Origin: Leptodactylus fallax
Lineage: Eukaryota; Chordata; Amphibia; Anura; Leptodactylidae
Direction of reading: 5' to 3'
Assembly (NCBI GenBank): GCA_947044405.1
Contig: CAMRHE010000321.1
Coordinates: forward strand, 1,364,001-1,428,000
Length of the DNA stretch: 64,000 nucleotides
Below the pieces are notes generated by a model. That model was not told where the DNA came from, did no database searches, and was given only the letters and a program-made list of their open reading frames with translations. How positions within the stretch are numbered: the stretch's first letter is position 1; each line of letters begins with the position of its first letter. Shown piece by piece: positions 10,201-20,796 of the stretch. Made by a program: the position numbers and the translations under genes.

Positions 10201-11640
10201 AGCCACCTCCACTGCCGTTTTTGTCACGCTAGAACTTATAGACCTTGTGATGAGCCAACTTGTTGACTCCGATATTTTGCCTGGAAAATCATCTTTGTTG
10301 CTGATTCTTGATTTGAACCAGTGACCATACGCTTGGAAATCAACCTAATAACACACTGAGCTATTAGGAAATGTGAGAACAGGTTGTAATTTGTAGTATA
10401 CAAAAAGAAACAGCTTGTTCTAACACCAGGAGCAAAATAATAACAATGCAGTTACATGACAAGAAACTGCATAAATAGTCACATGCTAAATAGTTACAAG
10501 TCAAATTTATGTATGATATAGCCAAGATGATTTTCTATAAAATGATGGTAGTCTCACGTTCGTAGTGAATGGTGAGATATGGGGCATGAAAGTCAAAAAT
10601 TCAAAACATTGTTACCCTTTTGCTTGTCAGTGTATATTGCTATGACAGGTCTGGGAGCACTCATTAGGGTCCCAGCTGTCATAGGAACAGGACAGCTCCC
10701 ACATTAGCAGAGACCTGATAGCTATGGCGGCCGCACTGCTACTATTATGGGAAACTATTTTATAGTTTATATGCCACTGTATACATGTGCATGTATGTAC
10801 AAAGTTCTACAGCTTCCTATGTGTTTTTCCCCTGTTAGGGAGTGTTCCACTGTGGGCATGGCACACCTCTCCTTTTGGGAGAGCTATGGTTCTACCCAAC
10901 CAATGGTTGACTGGGGGAAGAGAGGAGACTCTGAACGTAGAGTTGAGTTAAGTCATCTGAGAGTAGCCGAGTAGAGCAGTTGTGAGAGAGAGTCCATTAC
11001 AGCCTCAGATGAGGGAAGTGGTGTTGGGAAGTTCCTTCTAGAGCGCTAGCCCAGCAACACTATTGCTGCAGCCCTGAGGCAGAGAAGATACCCGCTATCA
11101 GCCTACAGTGAGGAGAGCAAGTACCAATTTGGAGGAGAAGTTGAGGTTTCCAAGAGCCTCACAGTCTAGATCTTGCAAACCCCTCAGGTAGGTGCCCTGG
11201 ATCCCTGGAACTAACTAATTTATAGCCCCCATGTGCTTTGGGAGAGGCAGGAGTATAGTTACATTGGAATTGAGAGACTAGACACTGAATATAACATCAG
11301 GCACCCTCTATACTGCCCCAACTCAGGAGGCAGATTGGAGTCAGTTGAGTGTGCCTGGCCACCGTTGACAACTTTTACTACTACTATCCTCCGGTTCCCT
11401 CCAGTAGGTTGTGGCATGACTCAGTACACATCTTGTGCAATGTTTTCTTTCCCTGAACAGCCATTTGGGAGGGCATATTGCATGCAATTAACAACATGGA
11501 AAGGAGTTTGCTTCTCACTGAGCAGAATCTCAGTAGAGTAGATGAGAATAGAGAAATAGATGGGAGCATGGACAGAGAGCTGGATAATGGTTGAAAAGAG
11601 GAGTAGAGGGAAGGGTGTCACATAGGCTAGTCTAATGAAT
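10201..11640. other. No gene recognised; possible CR1 5' leader
   Basis: Low-information sequence without a coding frame. The stretch 10840-11240 is purine-rich and has multiple GTAAG/GAGAG motifs. It runs without an obvious boundary into the CR1 endonuclease region that starts near 11650, so part of it may be that element's 5' region. This is not established. Confidence 0.3.
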
Positions 11641-12634
11641 GTGTGAACTTGGATGGCAAGTTAAAGTGTATGTTTACAAATGCCAGAAACCTAGCAAGAA
11701 AACTGGGAGAGCTTGAGGCCCTGTTCCAGGAGGAAAACATTGATACACTTGGTGTGGCTGAGATGTGGCTAGATTTGTCACATGACTAGGCTGTAAACAT
11801 TCCGGGTTTTACACTCTTTCACAAAGACAGAGCTAAAAGGAAAAGAAGTGAGGTGTATGTATGTCAGAAGTGGCATGTAAGTGAGTGCGAAAGAGGCAAA
11901 TGTAGATGAAACTGTAGGTGAAGATTGTGAGGATGAGGAATCCTTGTGGATGGAATTGCATAAGGATGTGACCACTAATAAAATACTTTTTGGTATAATC
12001 TATAGACCCCCAACATAACTGAGGAGCTAGAGGGTCAATTGTATAAGGAAAATGAGTGGGTGGCAGAGGTCAGTGGTCTTGATGGGAGATTTTAACTACC
12101 TGGATATTGATTGGGGTTATGGTTCTGCATCGTCTGCAAAGGGGAGGAAATTAATCAACTTGTTGCAGGACAATTTTTCTGGTCCAACTTATAGGAGATC
12201 CAAATGGAGGGGATACTTTGATGGATCTGATCATTTCTATTAATGCAGGTTGGAAATGTCACTGTTGGTGAAACCCTTGGTAATAGAGACCACAATCTAA
12301 TCAGATTCCACCTAAATTGTAAAAAACAAACAGACTGGGAGAGCAAAATCCCTTAATTTTAAAAAGGTTAAAGGTTAAGGGCTGCACTTCAGGATATAGA
12401 CTGGGAGCAGCTATTGTCAAATAGTGATACAGAGGTTAAGTGGGAGACCTGTAAATTTACATTGAGCAAGTACAGGGTCGGACTGGCCCACCGGGGAACC
12501 GGTGAATCCCCCGGTGGGCCCCGAGCCCCGACTATAAGTACTCATTTTGACAATGCAAAGGTCAAGGGTCTGATCGGGACGGTCAGGGGCCCGACCGGCT
12601 CCTGACCATCCCAATCGGGCCCCTGACCAATGGA

Positions 12635-13261
12635 CAGTGGCGTAACGATCGTGGCCAGAGGGGTGCGGGGCCCGCGGCCAGCTGGAAATGGCCGGGGCCC
12701 CGGACTATCATGATAGTGGTCGGGGAAGGCCTGGCCCCTTTCCATTAGATGCCAGCCCAGGGGAAGTGACAAAAAAAAAAAAATACTCACCTGGCTGTCC
12801 TGGACTCAGCATCGTCTCCGACACTTTTCCGGCCTCACTGCAGGGGCCTGTGATTAGGCCCCAGCGGTGACATGGAGCGCGCTAGCGTAATGACGTCATC
12901 GCGTCCCACGTGACCGCTGAGGTGCAATCACAGGCCCCAGCGGTGACGTCTGGGACACAGGACGTGGAGACCAGGGGACCAAAGAAGATGGTAAAGACAG
13001 CAGGACGGAGCGAGGATACCCCGGAGAGGTAAGACAAGGTGAGTATAAGTGTTTGTTATTTTTAAACACTTCTCCTGGACCTGTACTTATTATATTCTAG
13101 GGTCTGAGGAGACCCCAGAGTATAATAATAGCACCGGCTCTGGGGATGGGGGGGCCACTGTGGAGCACCTAATAGTGTGTGTGGGTCACTTTGGGCATAT
13201 AATACAGTGTGGGGGCCACTCAGGGCATATAATACTGTGTGGGGGCCACTCAGGGCATATA
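12635..13261 (+). mobile_element. Left end of an inner hAT-like element
   Basis: CAGTGGCGTAACGATC resembles the left end CAGTGGCGTAACTAGG of the complete hAT at 24665. The following sequence has the same modules as that element: GC-rich segments with TGACGTCATC, a TTATATTC...AGTATAATAA palindrome (about 13090-13126), then the minisatellite. I could not find a matching right end, so the boundary is open. Confidence 0.5.
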
Positions 13262-14913
13262 CAGTCATATGAAAAAGTTTGGGCACCCCTATTAATCTTA
13301 ATCATTTTTAGTTCAAAATATTTGGGTGTTTGCAACAGCCATTTCAATTTGATATATCTAATAACTGATGGACACAGTAATATTTCAGGATTGAAATGAG
13401 GTTTATTGTACTAACAGAAAATGTGCAATATGCATTAAACCAAAATTTGACCGCTGCAAAAGTATGGGCACCTCAACAGAAAAGTGACATTAATATTTAG
13501 TAGATCCGCCTTTTGCAAAAATAACAGCCTCTAGTCGCTTCCTGTAGCTTTTAATCAGTTCCTGGATCCTGGATGAAGGTATTTTTGACCATTCCTCTTT
13601 ACAAAACAATTCCAGTTCAGTTAAGTTTGATGGTCGCCGAGCATGGACAGCCCGCTTCAAATTATCCCACAGATGTTCAATGATATTCAGGTCTGGGGAC
13701 TGGGATGGCCATTCCAGAACATTGTAATTGTTCCTCTGCATGAATGCCTGAGTAGATTTGGAGCTGTGTTTTGGATCATTGTCTTGCTGAAATATCCATC
13801 CCCGGCGTAACTTCAAATTCGTCACTGATTCTTGTACATTATTCTCAAGAATCTGCTGATACTGAGTTGAATCCATGCGACCCTCAACTTTAACAAGATT
13901 CCCGGTGCCGGCATTGGCCACACAGCCCCAAAGCATGATGGAACCTCCACCAAATTTTACAGTGGGTAGCAAGTGTTTTTCTTGGAATGCTATGTTTTTT
14001 TGACGCCATGCATAACGCCTTTTTGTATGACCAAACAACTCAATCTTTGTTTCATCAGTCCACAGGACCTTCTTCCAAAATGAAGCTGGCTTGTCCAAAT
14101 GTGCTTTTGCATACCTCAGGCGACTCTGTTTGTGGCGTGCTTTCAGAAACGGCTTCTTTCGCATCACTCTCCCATACAGCTTCTCCTTGTGCAAAGTGTC
14201 CTGTATTGTTGACCGATGCACAATGACACCATCTGCAGTAAGATGATGCTGCAGCTCTTTGGAGGTGGTCTGTGGATTGTCTTTGACTGTTCTCACCATT
14301 CTTCTTCTCTGCCTTTCTGATATTTTTCTTGGCCTGCCACTTCTGGGCTTAACAAGAACTGTCCCTGTGGTCTTCCATTTCCTTACTATGTTCCTCACAG
14401 TGGAAACTGACAGGTTAAATCTCTGAGACAACTTTTTGTATCCTTCCCCTGAACAACTATGTTGAACAATCTTTGTTTTCAGATCATTTGAGAGTTGTTT
14501 TGAGGAGCCCATGATGCCACTCTTCAGAGGAGATTCAAATAGGAGAACAACTTGCAATTGGCCACCTTAAATACCTTTTCTCATGATTGGATACACCTGG
14601 CTATGAAGTTCAAAGCTCAGTGAGGTTACAAAACCAATTTTGTGCTTCAGTAAGTCAGTAAAAAGTAGTTAGGAGTATTCAAATCAATAAAATGATAAGG
14701 GTACCCAAATTTTTGCACCGGTGGTCAAATTTTGGTTTAATGCATATTGCACATTTTCTGTTAGTACAATAAACCTCATTTTAATCCTGAAATATTACTG
14801 TGTCCATCAGTTATTAGATATATCAAATTGAAATGGCTGTTGCAAACACCCAAATATTTAGAACTAAAAATGATTAAGATTAATAGGGGTGCCCAAACTT
14901 TTTCATATGACTG
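13262..14913 (-). mobile_element. Tc1 family II, copy 2, complete and apparently intact
   Basis: Flanked by TA at 13260-13261 and 14914-14915, with CAGTCATATG at the left and CATATGACTG at the right. Terminal repeats are about 210 bases with internal direct repeats. The transposase is on the minus strand and uninterrupted. The target is a minisatellite unit inside the large hAT, so this insertion is younger than both. A second copy lies at 6299-7949. Confidence 0.95.
13490..14512 (-). CDS. Tc1/mariner transposase, intact, DD34E
   Basis: A 340-residue cut-and-paste transposase, the length of Sleeping Beauty transposase. The start is placed at MGSSKQLSNDL; an ATG 45 bases upstream would give 355 residues. 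Residues 1-110 are the paired-like DNA-binding region with two helix-turn-helix parts separated by SGRPRKIS (GRPR at 59-62). The catalytic residues are D153 (LWTDETK), D244 (FQQDNDPKH) and E279 (LNIIEHLW), with 34 residues between D244 and E279; these are the same positions as in Sleeping Beauty. A glycine-rich GGGSIMLWG lies at about 188-196 and the protein ends FAKGGSTKY. It should bind the internal direct repeats of the element's ends and insert at TA. No stop or shift is visible, so it is a candidate active gene, though activity is not shown. Confidence 0.93.
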   Translation of the reverse strand: MGSSKQLSNDLKTKIVQHSCSGEGYKKLSQRFNLSVSTVRNIVRKWKTTGTVLVKPRSGRPRKISERQRRRMVRTVKDNPQTTSKELQHHLTADGVIVHRSTIQDTLHKEKLYGRVMRKKPFLKARHKQSRLRYAKAHLDKPASFWKKVLWTDETKIELFGHTKRRYAWRQKNIAFQEKHLLPTVKFGGGSIMLWGCVANAGTGNLVKVEGRMDSTQYQQILENNVQESVTNLKLRRGWIFQQDNDPKHSSKSTQAFMQRNNYNVLEWPSQSPDLNIIEHLWDNLKRAVHARRPSNLTELELFCKEEWSKIPSSRIQELIKSYRKRLEAVIFAKGGSTKY

Positions 14914-16089
14914 TAATACTGTGTGGGGGCCACTGTGGGCATATAATGCTGTGTGGGGGCCACTGTGGGCATATAATACTGTGTGGGGGCCACTGTGGGC
15001 ATATAATACAGTGTGGGGGCCACTGAGGGCATATAATACTGTGTGGGAGCCACTGCGGAGCATATAATGCTGTGTTGGGGCCACTGCGGAGCATATAATA
15101 CTGTGTAGGGGCCACTCAGGGCATATAATACTGTGTGGGGGCCACTGTGGGCATATAATACTGTGTGGGGGCCACTGAGGGCATATAATGCTGTGTTGGG
15201 GCCACTGCGGAGCATATAATGCTGTGTTGGGGCCACTGTGGAGCATATTATGCTGTGTTGGGGCCACTGAGGGCATATAATGCTGTGTTGGGGCCACTGC
15301 GGAGCATATAATGCTGTGTTGGGGCCACTGCGGAGCATATAATGCTGTGTTGGGGCCACTGCGGAGCATATAATGCTGTGTGGGGGCCACTGTGAGCATA
15401 TAATGCTGTGTTGGGGGCCACTGTGAGCATATAATGCTGTGTTGGGGCCATTGCGGAGCATATAATGCTGTGTTGGGGCCACTGCGGAGCATATAATGCT
15501 GTGTTGGGGACACTGCGGAACATATAATGCTGTGTTGGGGACACTGCGGAGCATATTATACTGTCCAAGTATTGTTTACATGCTGGGTGCTGCGCAGCTC
15601 ATTCACCAAGTTCTTGACAACTTCGGTTGTGGGTACTAAAGCTGTATCTCTTTCAAGTATCTGAGATATCGCTGCAGCACCCATAACCGTCACTATCAAG
15701 AATTTACTCTAGGGAGGGGGTAGGGGGATCCTGATGGGCAGCCAATGGAACCAATCCAGTTGCAGCTTGTTGCTGCAAGCGTCACTGACGTACTGATGCT
15801 GTGCGTGGTGGCGGGTTTCTGCATAGGAGCCCAGACCAGCAGTGTGAAAGGTAAGTACAACTTAACCACGCAAACAAAAAAACAACTTTTCCCCCTATTT
15901 TGCCCCCAAATCAACTTCACTGACAACTCTGATAACTACAACCCCTAACAACTCCAGATGCTCTGGGTCTGTTGAGAGTTGTAATTACCCCCCTCCCACC
16001 CCAGCTAATTTCTCACTGTATTGTTATGCTGGTGCCTGCTCTAGGGCTCCAGCATAACAATACCTAAGTCGCAGAAACTCCAATACTGC

Positions 16090-16185
16090 TATAGGGGAGA
16101 CCAGTGAAGGGGCCACTGTATGGGCATATAAACAGCAATATTCCTCCTTTTACAGTGGCCCCTTCACTGGTCCCCTATACTGTAT
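16090..16185. repeat. Inverted repeat around a minisatellite-like core
   Basis: ATAGGGGAGACCAGTGAAGG near 16094 is repeated in inverse as CCTTCACTGGTCCCCTAT near 16156-16176. GGGGCCACTGTA and TACAGTGGCCCC continue the arms inward. The motif resembles the 31 bp minisatellite unit of the same hAT. Confidence 0.75.
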
Positions 16186-16248
16186 GGGGACCATTGATGG
16201 GGTCATTGGAGGGGCAGTGATGGAGGCCAATATCCTGGGGGACATTAA

Positions 16249-16651
16249 AGGGGTTTTGCAGGATAACATTTTTTTTTTAATTACACTGGGGCAGGTAAAA
16301 AAAAACAACAAACTTTCTCTCCTGTCCTCAGTGTCTCCCAGCGCGGTTCGGCCTGCAGCTCTGTTTTCTTCCAGCGCAAGTTCCCCCTGCACGTGACTAC
16401 CTGTGACGTCACATGACCTCTGAAGCCAATCAGCGGCCTAAAGGAAGGGACCTGGGACGTCACAGCCAGTGAGGACTTCCGGCAAAAGAAGACAGCGGAG
16501 CAGCAGGACTGGACCGTGCTGGGACCTGCTGACACCGGAGCACCGAGGACAGGTGAGTATGTTTAGTATGTTTTTGGTTTTTTTGGGGGGGGCGGATTAA
16601 CTTCTCCCGGACTAATTATAAAAAAGACAAAAATTATACTGGACAACCCCT
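16249..16651. mobile_element. TTAA MITE, AGGGGTTGTCCAG family, copy 1
   Basis: TTAA at 16245-16248 and 16652-16655 flanks AGGGGTTTTGCAGG and CTGGACAACCCCT, inverted termini. The 403 bp interior is non-coding and contains TGACGTCACATGACC. Other members are at 16684, 17199 and 54870. Confidence 0.85.
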
Positions 16652-16683
16652 TTAAAGTGTGGCTCATTAGGGGGGTATATTAA

Positions 16684-17018
16684 AGGGGTTGTCCAGGCAT
16701 AATTTGTTATGGTTTATCCTCAGGATAGGCCATAGATATCTTATCTGTACGGGGCTGACCCCGGACTGATCAGCTGTACGGAGCCACTTCTGGCGCCCGT
16801 CCTGTACACAATACGGGGCCAGAAGCAGAAAGCTCTGTCCACTGTGTATTAGCCGGGCACCTTCACTGCATCTCAGCACTTATTGAAGTCAGTAGGAACT
16901 GAGCTGCCGGAAGTGGCTCCGAACAGCTGATAGGGCCGTGTGTCAGCCCCATACTGATCAGGTATTTATGGCCTATCCTGACCATAGGCCATAAAAAAGG
17001 TAACTTTGGACAACCCCT
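16684..17018. mobile_element. TTAA MITE, AGGGGTTGTCCAG family, copy 2
   Basis: TTAA at 16680-16683 and 17019-17022 flanks AGGGGTTGTCCAGG and TTGGACAACCCCT. The 335 bp interior includes inner inverted segments, such as TCAGGATAGGCCATA near the left and TATGGCCTATCCTGA near the right. Confidence 0.88.
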
Positions 17019-17198
17019 TTAATATACCCACACAGTTTAATGTCCCCCCCACAGGATGTTATCCCCCATCACTGCTCCCACACAATATAATGGCTCCATC
17101 ACTGTTCCCCATACAGTATGGGGGACCAGTGAAGAGGCCACCGTATGGGGGGACCAGTGAAGTGGCCATAAAAAAATTTGGCCCAGACAACCCCTTAA

Positions 17199-17549
17199 AA
17201 GAGGTTGTCCATAAACTAGAGCGACCACTGTGGTGGCCGCCAGGGAGGTGTAAAAATAAAAAAAAATTTTCCAAAAAAGCATACTCGCCTGTCCCCAGCA
17301 CCCCATTGTCCCCTGCCTCTATCTGTTCGGTCTCATGGTGGCCCCTCATTTCTGGAAATCCTGTACCTAATTGGTCTTAGCGGTCACATGAGGTGCAGGA
17401 CTCCCAGCAAGGAGTCGCCGGCACGAGACTGAAAGGACACTGGCAGCGGACAATGGAACGCCATGGGCAGGTGAGTATGATTTTTTATTTTTTTATTTTA
17501 CACCTCCCGCAAGGGACATGGGTTGCGCCAATTCCTGGACAACCTCTTC
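17199..17549. mobile_element. TTAA MITE, same family, divergent copy 3
   Basis: The left end AAGAGGTTGTCC directly follows a TTAA at 17195-17198 and the right end reads CTGGACAACCTCTTC. The right TTAA has decayed. The bases just left of it (CAGACAACCCC) look like the end of another family member abutting at the same TTAA. Confidence 0.65.
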
Positions 17550-18082
17550 AAAGGATTTATCCATATTTCTAATATTGATGGCCTGTCCTTAGGATAGGCC
17601 AGCAATATTACATCTGCGATGATACAACAGCCAGGACCTCTGTAGATCAGCTTTTACAGGACAGTGCGGCTACAGGTAACAATTCTAGGAGCCACGCTGT
17701 TCACTTGCCATACAGGGTGTAGCAGTGGGTTTAGGTAGTGCAGTGGTGCACATGGTATGGTGGGTGAGCAACATGGCTCCCAACATGTTATTACCTTTTG
17801 CCTCCCTGTCTCGGTACCGCTGATCTGCAGGGGTCCTGATGGTGGGCCCCTAGAAGCAATTCCACTGGTGGGCCCTAGACATCCCAGTCCGACACTGAGC
17901 AAGTATATAGCAAAAATGTATACCCATAAGGAACTAGTAAAAAATGTCTTAAATGAACCCCCCATAGCTTACAGTTATGGTTACAAGGGTGATAAACAAT
18001 AAAAAACAGGCATTTAAAAAATATAAATCCGATAAGGTAGCAAAGGAAAGCAAAACTAACACCAAAAAATTCTTTGCATATA

Positions 18083-19615
18083 CAGTGGTGGAAAAAGTAT
18101 TTAGTCAGCCACCAATTGTGCAAGTTCTCCTACTTAAAAAGATGAGAGAGGCCTGTAATTGACATCATACGTAGACCTCAACTATGAGAGACAAAATGAG
18201 AAAACAAATCCAGAAAATCACATTGTCTGATTTTTAAAGAATTTATTTGAAAATTATGGTGGAAAATAAGTATTTGGTCACCTACAAGCAAGCAAGATTT
18301 CTGGCTCTCACAGACCTGTAACTTCTTCTTTAAGAGGCTCCTCTGTCCTCCACTCATTACCTGTAGTAATGGCACCTGTTTGACATTGTTAACAGTATAA
18401 AAGACACCTGTCCACAACCTTAAACACCCACACTCCAAACTCCACTATGGTGAAGACCAAAAAGCTGTGGAAGGACACCAGAAACAAAATTGTAGACCTG
18501 CACCAGGCTGGGAAGACTGAATCTGCAATAGGCAAGCAGCTTGGTGTGAAGAAATCAACTGTGGGAGCAATAATTGGAAAATGAAAGACATACAAGACCA
18601 CTGATAACCTCCCTCGATCAGGGGCTCCACGCAAGATGTCACCCCGTGGGGTCTAAATGATCACAAGAACGGTGAGCAAAAATCCCAGAACCACACGGGG
18701 CGACCTAGTGAATGACCTGCAGAAAGCTGGGACTAACGTAACAAAGGCTACCGTCAGTAACACACGCCGCCGCCAGGGACTCAGATCCTGCAGTGCCAGA
18801 CGTATCCCTTGCTTAAGCCAGTACATATCCAGGCCTGTCTGAAGTTTGCTAGAGAGCATTTGGATGTTCCAGAAGAGTATTGGGAGAATGTCATATGGTC
18901 AGATGAAACCAAAGTAGAACTGTTTGGTAGAAACACAACTCGTCGTGTTTGGAGGAGAGTGAATGCTGAGTTGCATCCAAAGAACACCATACCTACTGTG
19001 AAGCATGGGGTTGGCAACATCATGCTTTGGGGCTGTTTCTCTTCAAAGGGACCAGGACGACTGATCCGTGTACATGAAAGAATGAAGGTGGGGCCATGTA
19101 TCGTGAGATTTTGAGTGCAAACTTCCTTCCATCAACAAGGGCATTGAAGATGAAACATGGCTGGGTCTTTCAGCATGACAATGATCCCAAGCACACCTTC
19201 GGGGCAACGAAGGAGTGGCTTCGTAAGAAGCATTTCAAGGTCCTGGAGTGGCCTAGCCAGTCTCCAGATCTCAACCCCATAGAAAACCTTTGGAGGGAGT
19301 TGAAAGTCCGTGTTATCCAGCGACAGCCCAAAAACATCACTGCTCTAAAGGAGATCTGCATGGAGGAATGGACCAACATACCAGCAACAGTGTGTGCCAA
19401 CCTTGAGAAGACTTACAGAAAACGTTTGACCTCTGTCATTGCCAACAAAGGATATATAACAAAGTATTGAGATGAACTTTTGTTATTGACCAAATACTCA
19501 TTTTGTCTCTCATAGTTGAGGTATACCTATGATGTCAATTACAGGCCTCTCTCATCTTTTTAAGTGGGAGAACTTGCTCAATTGGTGGCTGACTAAATAC
19601 TTTTTTTCCCCACTA
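18083..19615 (+). mobile_element. Tc1 family I, copy B, nested in CR1
   Basis: Flanked by TA at 18081-18082 and 19616-19617. The left end is CAGTGGTGGAAAAAGTATTTAG and the right end CTAAATAC...CCCACTA, where the last G has changed to A. Terminal repeats near 210 bases carry an inner direct repeat GGAAAATAAGTATTTGGTCA. Removing the element and one TA rejoins the CR1 frame as KFFAYINA. Confidence 0.93.
18448..19470 (+). pseudogene. Tc1 family I transposase, broken (copy B)
   Basis: Starts [20 protein letters not shown]. Lesions are visible by comparison with copies A and C: TGG-to-TGA at about 18582-18584, CAA-to-TAA where GTCTAAATG stands at 18651-18659, a one-base deletion near 18805, and two extra bases at AATGAAGGTGGGG near 19083-19093. 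The catalytic motifs [16 protein letters not shown] and NPIENLW are still readable in the C-terminal fragments, and the frame closes with GYITKY at 19470. The middle fragment (18809-19114) and the last one (19096-19470) overlap in different frames. Confidence 0.92.
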
Positions 19616-20035
19616 TATAAATGCAAGGTCAGTACAAGTAGATCATCAAAATAATGGTAATGGAGAGCTGATCACCGGGGATCAAGAAAAAGCTGAGCTA
19701 CTAAATGGGTTCTTTAGCTCTGTATATAGCTTAATATCCATTGTGGAGAAACTGTTTGAAGGAACTCTTAAGTGATTATATACAGGAGTATGTGACTCTA
19801 CGTAATATTATAAGTGACAGACAGAATGGTTTTACTAAGGACAGAAATTGTCAGATTAATCTGATTTGCTTTTTTGAAGAGGTGAGTAAAAGTCTGGACA
19901 GAGGGGAGGATGTGGATATAGTATTCCTGGACTTTGTAAAGGCTTTTGACACTGTCCCTCATAGACGTTTAATGGGTAAAATCAAGTACATTGGCTTGGA
20001 AAATATAGTTTGTAATCGGATTGAAAACTGGTTAA

Positions 20036-20187
20036 GGCTAAGGTCCCATGTAGCAAGCGGCAGAGAAAAAGCACTGTGGACTTTCTGCTTCAATAATACC
20101 TATATGGAAAATGCCAGGGTATTTTTCTGCAATGTGTGCATGGGATTAGCCAGAATGCACCGTCTACACTACATGGGGTCCCCAGCC
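20036..20187. mobile_element. 152 bp Harbinger-type MITE with TAA duplication
   Basis: Flanked by TAA at 20033-20035 and 20188-20190. The ends are GGCTAAGGTCCCATGTAG and CTACATGGGGTCCCCAGCC, imperfect inverted repeats. Removal of the MITE and one TAA rejoins the CR1 frame (ENWLKEGSYPES). A 3 bp TWA target is the mark of PIF-Harbinger elements. Related left and right ends occur at 30776 and 33590-33856. Confidence 0.88.
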
Positions 20188-20796
20188 TAAAGGAAGGATC
20201 GTATCCAGAGAGTTGTGGCAATGACTGCTTCGCAGATTGGTCCTCTGTTATAAGTGGTGTACCCCAGATTTCAGTGCTGGGTCTGTTGTTATTTAACTTA
20301 TTTATTTATGATATAGAAGATGGGGTTAATCGCACTGTCTCTATTTTTGCAGATGACACCAAGCTATATAGTACATTGCAGGCTATGGAAGATGTATGCA
20401 GGTTCCAGACTTGAACAGACTGAGTGTTTGGGCATCCACATGGCAAATGTGGTTCAATGTGAATAAATGTAAAGTTACGCATCTGGATAAAAATAATTCA
20501 CATGTAACATATGTTCTAGGGGGAGTAAATCTAGGAGAGTCACTGGTGGAGAAGGACCTGGGGTATTTGTAGATCATAGGTTAAATTACAGCATGCAATG
20601 TCAATTGGCTGCTTGTAAAGCCAGTCGGATATTGTCATGTATAAAAAGGCATATGGCCTCACGGGACAGGGATGTAATATTACCAATTTATAAGTCATTG
20701 GTAATGAATTATGCAGTTTAGTTAAGGGCGCCAGTTAATAGAAAGTATGTCTGAGAGTTGGAAAATGTTCAATGGAGTACCACAAAACTGATAAGG

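Larger units (their letters stand above)
13150..15560 (+). repeat. 31 bp minisatellite, interrupted by a Tc1
   Basis: Units of about 31 bases built around GGGGCCACTG, GCATATAAT and CTGTGT run from about 13150 to 13261 and again from 14914 to 15560, roughly 24 copies in all. The Tc1 at 13262-14913 sits inside one unit, at GGGCATATAATACTG, with TA duplicated. Because 31 is not a multiple of three, all frames stay open for long stretches on the minus strand, giving repetitive pseudo-proteins. Confidence 0.92.
12473..17897. mobile_element. Large hAT element, 8 bp target duplication, nested in CR1
   Basis: Ends are CAGGGTCGGACTGG and CCAGTCCGACACTG, inverted repeats with one mismatch. The 8-base direct repeat AGCAAGTA flanks it at 12465-12472 and 17898-17905, and removing one copy joins the CR1 frame (TLSKYIAKMY). 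At 5425 bp it is long but has no hAT transposase frame. Its cargo is other repeats: a partial hAT-like end at 12635, a 31 bp minisatellite, a complete family II Tc1, a hairpin near 16100 and three TTAA-type MITEs (16249-17550). Confidence 0.92.

Noticed and set aside
13987..14226. Plus-strand open frame of 79 codons
   Set aside because: It is antisense to the intact transposase; the same shadow frame appears on the minus strand opposite the sister copy at 6983-7336.
14776..15554. Overlapping minus-strand open frames of 245 and 224 codons with a repetitive protein
   Set aside because: They translate the 31 bp minisatellite, which cycles through all frames because 31 is not divisible by three. 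No start context or non-repeat domain supports a gene.
12627..15749. CCAATGGA at 12627-12634 and 15742-15749 as the target duplication of the inner hAT
   Set aside because: The bases before the second copy (CTGATGGGCAG) do not match a hAT right end, so the repeat is probably chance.
20772..20796. ATG at 20772 as the true start of the L1-like RT frame
   Set aside because: These bases belong to the CR1 host (QWSTTKLIRG in its own frame). The L1-like insert begins at 20797, so the start is a chance fusion.
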